Source: Williamsia phyllosphaerae
GTDB lineage: Bacteria > Actinomycetota > Actinomycetes > Mycobacteriales > Mycobacteriaceae
NCBI RefSeq assembly: GCF_014635305.1
Contig: NZ_BMCS01000001.1
Coordinates: forward strand, 1,860,001 to 1,924,000
Direction: 5' to 3'
DNA length: 64,000 nt
A program made the translations under genes and the position numbers. This document shows positions 60,302 through 64,000 of this stretch, piece by piece (within the stretch, counting starts at the first letter, position 1; every line of letters begins with the position of its first letter). The notes below the pieces were generated by a model. The model made no database searches. It was not told the origin of the DNA and saw only the letters and a list, made by a program, of their open reading frames with translations.

Positions 60302-60586
60302 TCACTTCACCGGCGCGAACGGGAACAGGTTGACGCCGAAGTGGTAGTTGATCGTGGTGCGGGTGATCCAGAGGATCCCGATCACGATGACCGCCGCGAT
60401 CAGCAGGAACAGGAACGCGCCCGCGGCCTTGAGGGCCGGGTTCGGTGCGGTGGTCGAGCCGTCGTCACCGATGCCGCCGCTGCCTGCCGCGTAGAGCCGC
60501 AGCCCGATCGCGAAGACCGCGGGGAGGCCGGCTCCGAGCACCAGCCCGATGACGAGCACCTTGAGAATGGCTTCGAAGGTTTCCAT
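60302..60586 (-). CDS. small two-helix membrane protein (Rv0544c-like)
   Basis: 94 residues with helices at about 7-31 (AILKVLVIGLVLGAGLPAVFAIGLRL) and 52-76 (KAAGAFLFLLIAAVIVIGILWI). The polar link contains GSGGIGDDGSTTAPNPAL. The C-terminus is TTINYHFGVNLFPFAPVK. In M. tuberculosis a protein of this size lies in the same place between pitA and the DUF3349 gene. That conserved position next to a phosphate transporter suggests an accessory role, but this is inference. ATG 60586 lies 36 bases after the pitA stop. Confidence 0.8.
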   Translation of the reverse strand: METFEAILKVLVIGLVLGAGLPAVFAIGLRLYAAGSGGIGDDGSTTAPNPALKAAGAFLFLLIAAVIVIGILWITRTTINYHFGVNLFPFAPVK

Positions 60587-60622
60587 CTTCTACGTTTCCT
60601 CGGTTCCGTTACGGGGTGGAGC

Positions 60623-61858
60623 TCAGCGAGTGCCGACGGTGGACGGGCTCTCCGCGGCGATTTCCGCCGGGATCATCGTGTTGGACTTCTCGTCCCAGTC
60701 GGCGTTGACGTTGTTGTGGTCGACCTTCTGCTGCTGTGCGCGCCAGTACATGTAGCCCGACAGCGCCACCAGGATCACGAAGATGACGATGGCCCCGGCC
60801 GCTCCGCCGATGGAGTTGGCGATGAAGAAGGTGGCGGCACCGACCAGGCCGGCCAGGGGGAGGGTGGTGACCCAGGCGACGATCATGCGGCCCGCGACAC
60901 CCCAGCGCACCGACGCGCCCGGCTTGCCGACGCCCGATCCGAGGATCGAGCCGGTGGCGACGTGGGTGGTCGACAGCGCCATGCCTGCGGCACTCGAGGT
61001 GAGGATGATCGCGGCCGATGAGGCCTCGGCGGCCAGACCCTGCGGCGCCTTGATCTCGACCAGGCCCTTGCCCAGCGTGCGGATGATGCGCCAGCCGCCG
61101 AGGTAGGTGCCCGCGGCGATGGCGATGGCGCAGGAGAAGACGATCCAGATCGGCAGGCCTTCGCTGACCGAGCCCGCGGACAGGTGGCCGGTCGCGATCA
61201 GCGCGAGGGCGATGACACCCATGGTCTTCTGCGCGTCGCCGGTGCCGTGTGCCAGCGAGACGAGCGAGGCGGTCGCGATCTGACCTGTGCGGAACCCGCC
61301 CTCCTTCTTGCTGTCGACGATCTTGGAGGTGATGGCGTAGATCAGCCAGGTGCCGAGCGCGGCGACGAGCAGCGCGATCACCGGGGCGAGCAGCGCCGGG
61401 ATGATGATCTTCTGGGTGATGCCCTCCCAGTTGACGCCGGAGGTGCCGATGGCGGCGAGCCCGGAGCCGATGAGGCCACCGAACAGCGCGTGCGAGGAGC
61501 TCGAGGGCAGACCGAACAGCCAGGTGAAGAGGTTCCACAGGATGCCGCCGATCAGGCCGGCGAAGATGATCACCAGCGCCTTCTGACCGTCGAGCCCGGA
61601 GACCAGGTCGCCCGCGCCGGGGCCCTTGGTCTGCTGGATCTTGAGGACGTCCTTGGTGATGGTCGCCGCGACCTGGACGGAGAGGAACGCTCCGACGAGG
61701 TTGAGGATCGCGGCGATGGTCACCGCGACCTTGGGCTTGAGAGCCCCGGTGGCGATGGACGTGGCCATTGCGTTGCCCGTGTCGTGGAAGCCGTTCGTGA
61801 AGTCGAAGCCAAGTGCTGTGACCACCAGCAACACCAGGATCAACATTTCTGCGCTCAT
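60623..61858 (-). CDS. pitA: low-affinity inorganic phosphate transporter (PiT family)
   Basis: 411 residues with about ten helices. Both PiT signature halves are seen: GFDFTNGFHDTGNAMATSIATGAL near the N-terminus and SLAHGTGDAQKTMGVIALAL in the second repeat. The proton-driven carrier imports metal-phosphate. ATG 61858 is used; ATG 61867 is three codons earlier, and neither has a good Shine-Dalgarno. It leads an operon with the two-helix protein, the DUF3349 pair and menE, in the mycobacterial Rv0545c-Rv0542c order. Confidence 0.93.
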   Translation of the reverse strand: MSAEMLILVLLVVTALGFDFTNGFHDTGNAMATSIATGALKPKVAVTIAAILNLVGAFLSVQVAATITKDVLKIQQTKGPGAGDLVSGLDGQKALVIIFAGLIGGILWNLFTWLFGLPSSSSHALFGGLIGSGLAAIGTSGVNWEGITQKIIIPALLAPVIALLVAALGTWLIYAITSKIVDSKKEGGFRTGQIATASLVSLAHGTGDAQKTMGVIALALIATGHLSAGSVSEGLPIWIVFSCAIAIAAGTYLGGWRIIRTLGKGLVEIKAPQGLAAEASSAAIILTSSAAGMALSTTHVATGSILGSGVGKPGASVRWGVAGRMIVAWVTTLPLAGLVGAATFFIANSIGGAAGAIVIFVILVALSGYMYWRAQQQKVDHNNVNADWDEKSNTMIPAEIAAESPSTVGTR

Positions 61859-61900
61859 GGCGATCATTGTGGAGTCAAGAAGCCGCAAATGTCTAAGCGT

Positions 61901-61919
61901 CCGTGACCTTTCCTCACGG
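61901..61919. promoter_or_regulatory. inverted repeat upstream of pitA
   Basis: CCGTGA-N7-TCACGG: 6-bp arms with a 7-base centre, about 43 bases before the pitA start. It could be an operator or a small hairpin. I do not see a convincing match to a known phosphate-response box. Confidence 0.35.
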
Positions 61920-61995
61920 CTTCACCTGGCCCTTTGGACTATCTACAGACCCTGTTTACCGACTGTTCATCTCTCCTCGGCGTGGTGTCCGATTC

Positions 61996-62415
61996 TCACC
62001 CGTTCGTTACGTCACGGACGTCGGTCCGGAGGGGATGGCCCGCCGGGATCTCGACGAAGATCAACGTTCGTCCGTCGGGGTCGAGTACGTGCATCTCGCG
62101 CAGTCCCCACGGCTCCGTTCGGGCCTCGCGGGCGATGGTCACGCCGGCGTCGCGCAGGGAGGCCTCGGTGGCATCGAGGTCGCGGACCTGTAACCACAGA
62201 CCCGTCGCGTCGGTGCCGGGACCGGTCGTGTCGGCGGCCATGTGCGACGCGACCTCGATCAGCGTCGAGCCGGCGAAGAACACGACCCCGGCTCCGTACT
62301 CGCGAGCAATCGCCAGCCCCAGCTGATCGCGATAGAAGCGCAGGGTTGTCTCGGCATCGGTCGGCCGGAGAAGGACTCGGGCGCTCAATATCTCCACTGT
62401 CCCTGTGTATCGCAT
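61996..62415 (-). CDS. VOC superfamily (glyoxalase/bleomycin-resistance-like) protein
   Basis: 139 residues with the beta-alpha-beta-beta-beta VOC pattern: ARVLLRPTDAETTLRFYRDQLGLAIAREYG and later MHVLDPDGRTLIFVEIP. VOC proteins bind a metal and act as lyases, dioxygenases or binding proteins; the residues seen here (Glu in LIEVAS, Glu in FVEIP) fit metal ligands. The substrate is unknown. M. tuberculosis has a similar gene (Rv0546c) in this position. It is divergent from the F420-type oxidoreductase. Confidence 0.85.
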   Translation of the reverse strand: MRYTGTVEILSARVLLRPTDAETTLRFYRDQLGLAIAREYGAGVVFFAGSTLIEVASHMAADTTGPGTDATGLWLQVRDLDATEASLRDAGVTIAREARTEPWGLREMHVLDPDGRTLIFVEIPAGHPLRTDVRDVTNG

Positions 62416-62467
62416 CCCGACTCTTGGTCGGAACCATAAGTCGAGTTATTGTCGAGGCGGCGACGGA

Positions 62468-62485
62468 CCCGATCACTTGATCGGG
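62468..62485. promoter_or_regulatory. 18-bp palindrome between the VOC and oxidoreductase genes
   Basis: CCCGATCA-CT-TGATCGGG: perfect 8-bp arms about two central bases, 39 bases before the oxidoreductase start and 53 from the VOC start. It is a candidate shared operator. No regulator gene lies beside it in the window. Confidence 0.5.
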
Positions 62486-62523
62486 CATCATCGACGACGA
62501 CGTCGAGGAAGGGCGGTTCGCGC

Positions 62524-63576
62524 ATGAAGATCGGTATGGGCATCAACTACGCCGGGGATTTCAGCGAGACGATCAACAATCTGCTGGAGTTCGAGAAGGC
62601 CGGGCTCGACCGGGTCGCGGTCCCCGAGGCCTACAGCTACGACGCGGTGAGCCAGCTCGGCTACATCGCCGCGAAGTCGACCACCCTCGAACTAGCCACC
62701 GGCATCCTGCCGCTGTTCACCCGCACGCCCACCAACATCGCGATGACCGCAGCCGGTCTCGACTACATCTCCGGCGGCCGCGCCGTGCTCGGCATCGGCG
62801 CGTCCGGACCGCAGGTCATCGAGGGGTTCCACGGCGTCAAGTACGACGCCCCGCTCGGCCGGGCCCGCGAGTACGCCGACATCTGCCGCAAGGTCTGGCG
62901 CCGTGAGCGCCTCGAATACGACGGCAAGTACTACAAGCTCCCGCTCACCAAGGAAGACGGCGGCACCGGTCTCGGCAAGCCGCTCAAGCTCATCAACCAC
63001 CCCGTTCGCGAGCGCATCCCGATGGCGTTGGCCGCGATCGGTCCCAAGAACGTCGCGTTGGCCGCGGAGAAGTTCGAGGAGTGGCAGCCGATCTTCTTCC
63101 ACCCCGATCACGTCGACGCCGCGTTCGGCGAGCCGCTCAAGGCCGGGAAGGCCAAGCGCGAGGCCGAGCTGGGGGACCTGCAGATCTCGGTGACCACTGC
63201 GCTGCTGATCAGCGACGACGAGACCGCCAAGGACAACGCCCGTGCGTTGGTGGCGCATCAGGTCGCGCTCTACGTCGGCGGCATGGGCGCTCGGGGCAAG
63301 AACTTCTACAACGACCTCGCCGTGCGCTACGGCTACGTCGACGAGGCCAAGGAGATCCAGGACCTCTACCTCGACGGCAAGAAGGACGAGGCCGCCAACG
63401 CGGTTCCCGACGACCTGGTGCGTCAGATCTCCCTGATCGGGTCGGCCGGCGAGGTCAAGGATCGCGTGCAGGCGTTCGAGGCCGGCGGCGTGACGATGGC
63501 GCTGGCCACCCCGATGGCTGCCGACCACGCGGCGAACGTCGAGCAGATCCGTCTTCTCAAAGGGATGATTGCCTGA
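62524..63576 (+). CDS. LLM class F420-dependent oxidoreductase
   Basis: 350 residues of the luciferase-like monooxygenase fold (TIM barrel). Motifs include EKAGLDRVAVPEAYSYDAVSQLGYIAA, TGILPLFTRTPTNIAMTAAGLDYISGGRAVLGIGASGPQVIEGFHG and VKDRVQAFEAGGVTMAL, as in mycobacterial F420-dependent members. The reaction and substrate cannot be read; F420 use is inferred from the subfamily. ATG 62524 has GAGGAAGG upstream. A SASA-type gene starts 33 bases after its stop, so they may be co-transcribed. Confidence 0.86.
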   Translation: MKIGMGINYAGDFSETINNLLEFEKAGLDRVAVPEAYSYDAVSQLGYIAAKSTTLELATGILPLFTRTPTNIAMTAAGLDYISGGRAVLGIGASGPQVIEGFHGVKYDAPLGRAREYADICRKVWRRERLEYDGKYYKLPLTKEDGGTGLGKPLKLINHPVRERIPMALAAIGPKNVALAAEKFEEWQPIFFHPDHVDAAFGEPLKAGKAKREAELGDLQISVTTALLISDDETAKDNARALVAHQVALYVGGMGARGKNFYNDLAVRYGYVDEAKEIQDLYLDGKKDEAANAVPDDLVRQISLIGSAGEVKDRVQAFEAGGVTMALATPMAADHAANVEQIRLLKGMIA

Positions 63577-63609
63577 TCGCTCGTCCCCTCGACCGTCACG
63601 GGAGTCCCG

Positions 63610-64000
63610 ATGCCGTCTCCGTTCGATCCAGTCCTGCGCACGTACGAAGAAGATCGGGTCGTCCACGGCAGCTTCCCCGTGAAGCTGCGGGCGCTGATGC
63701 GCGTGAAGACGGTGGTGAAGAAGGCGATCGCGACCGGTACGCCGGTCGAGCCCTTCGCCGAGCCGTACACGGTGGTCGCGATCCTGGGGCAGTCGAATGC
63801 CGCGGGCGCCGGAATCGAGGTCGGCGGCACCACGCCGACGCCGCCGAACCCTCGTGTGCACCAGTGGCCCGGCTGCGGGCGGTATCGCGGACGTAAGCCA
63901 CTTGCCGCGGTGGACCCGCTCGTCCATGAGGTGCCCACCAGCGGTGTCGGTTTCGCGACCGAGTTCGGGTCGCTGCTCGCCGACGCAACCGGCGAGCCGG
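63610..64000 (+). CDS. SASA-type carbohydrate esterase / SGNH hydrolase (5' part)
   Basis: The frame is open from ATG 63610 to the window end, 130 codons, so the gene is truncated by the window. ATG 63610 is preceded by GGGAG. After a basic N-terminus the sequence VVAILGQSNAAGAGIEVGG holds the GQSNxxG block that carries the nucleophilic Ser of sialate O-acetylesterase-like (SASA) enzymes. GVGFATEFGSLLADATGE resembles the second conserved block. Cysteine and histidine residues lie in HQWPGCGRYRG. It would remove acetyl groups from a carbohydrate; the substrate is unknown. Confidence 0.75.
   Translation, partial: MPSPFDPVLRTYEEDRVVHGSFPVKLRALMRVKTVVKKAIATGTPVEPFAEPYTVVAILGQSNAAGAGIEVGGTTPTPPNPRVHQWPGCGRYRGRKPLAAVDPLVHEVPTSGVGFATEFGSLLADATGEP

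Noticed and set aside
61901..61935. Phosphate-response (Pho/RegX3) box upstream of pitA
   Set aside because: Only a single short inverted repeat and one TTCACC-like element are seen; the spaced direct repeats expected are missing.
1..64000. tRNA, rRNA, insertion sequences, phage or integrase genes
   Set aside because: No cloverleaf, rRNA-like sequence, transposase, recombinase or flanking duplications were recognised on either strand.

Overview
The window is high-GC actinobacterial DNA. It carries a fused cobA/hemD, a system II cytochrome c set (tlpA, ccdA, resB, ccsB), menA/menE, a BldC-type regulator, a 13E12-type HNH endonuclease, an F420-type luciferase-like oxidoreductase and DUF3349 genes. 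Gene order (hemC-hemD-hemB-small membrane proteins ... hemL-phosphatase-tlpA-ccdA-resB-ccsB ... menA ... menE-DUF3349-membrane protein-pitA-VOC) follows the Mycobacterium tuberculosis Rv0510-Rv0546c order as I remember it. A Gordonia-like member of the Mycobacteriales is the best guess. No rRNA, tRNA, integrase, transposase or CRISPR was seen.

Layout. 1-6.4 kb: hemC, cobA/hemD, hemB and a run of small membrane proteins. 6.4-30.5 kb: an accessory block inserted between hemB and hemL relative to the mycobacterial order. It holds an acyl-CoA oxidase, agmatine deiminase plus N-carbamoylputrescine amidase, a four-gene peptide-type ABC transporter, zinc alcohol dehydrogenase, two TetR regulators, a nitroreductase, a quinone oxidoreductase, a copper amine oxidase, an aminoaldehyde-type dehydrogenase with a PucR regulator, a frameshifted GNAT pseudogene, the HNH gene under an SOS box, an atypical SDR and an EAL-DICT protein. 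30.7-36.9 kb: hemL and cytochrome c maturation. 37-44.6 kb: EspR-like and BldC-like regulators, a Cds1-type PLP enzyme, a MacB/FtsX-type exporter and a small HTH/Clp-N pair. 44.6-50.7 kb: menA, a giant SARP-STAND regulator and DrrAB. 50.7-53.5 kb: small secreted proteins, a broken LGFP protein and an LCP ligase. 53.5-56.9 kb: a signalling module of response regulator, kinase, kinase-like protein and HTH-only protein. 57-64 kb: nitroreductase, menE, two DUF3349 paralogues, pitA, VOC, an F420-type oxidoreductase and the start of a SASA-type esterase.

How it fits together. Heme synthesis, cytochrome c assembly and menaquinone synthesis together supply the respiratory chain. In the accessory block, agmatine could be converted to putrescine (AguA/AguB), deaminated by the copper amine oxidase and oxidised to GABA by the aldehyde dehydrogenase. 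This is inference from neighbourhood; the parts sit in separate operons. The strongest new signals are regulatory. Seven genes carry a TANNNT hexamer exactly six bases before the start codon, which suggests leaderless transcription. One of these is an SOS-box HNH gene. Another is an HTH/Clp-N pair with a near-perfect promoter, an overlapping inverted repeat and a 21-bp phased repeat array upstream.
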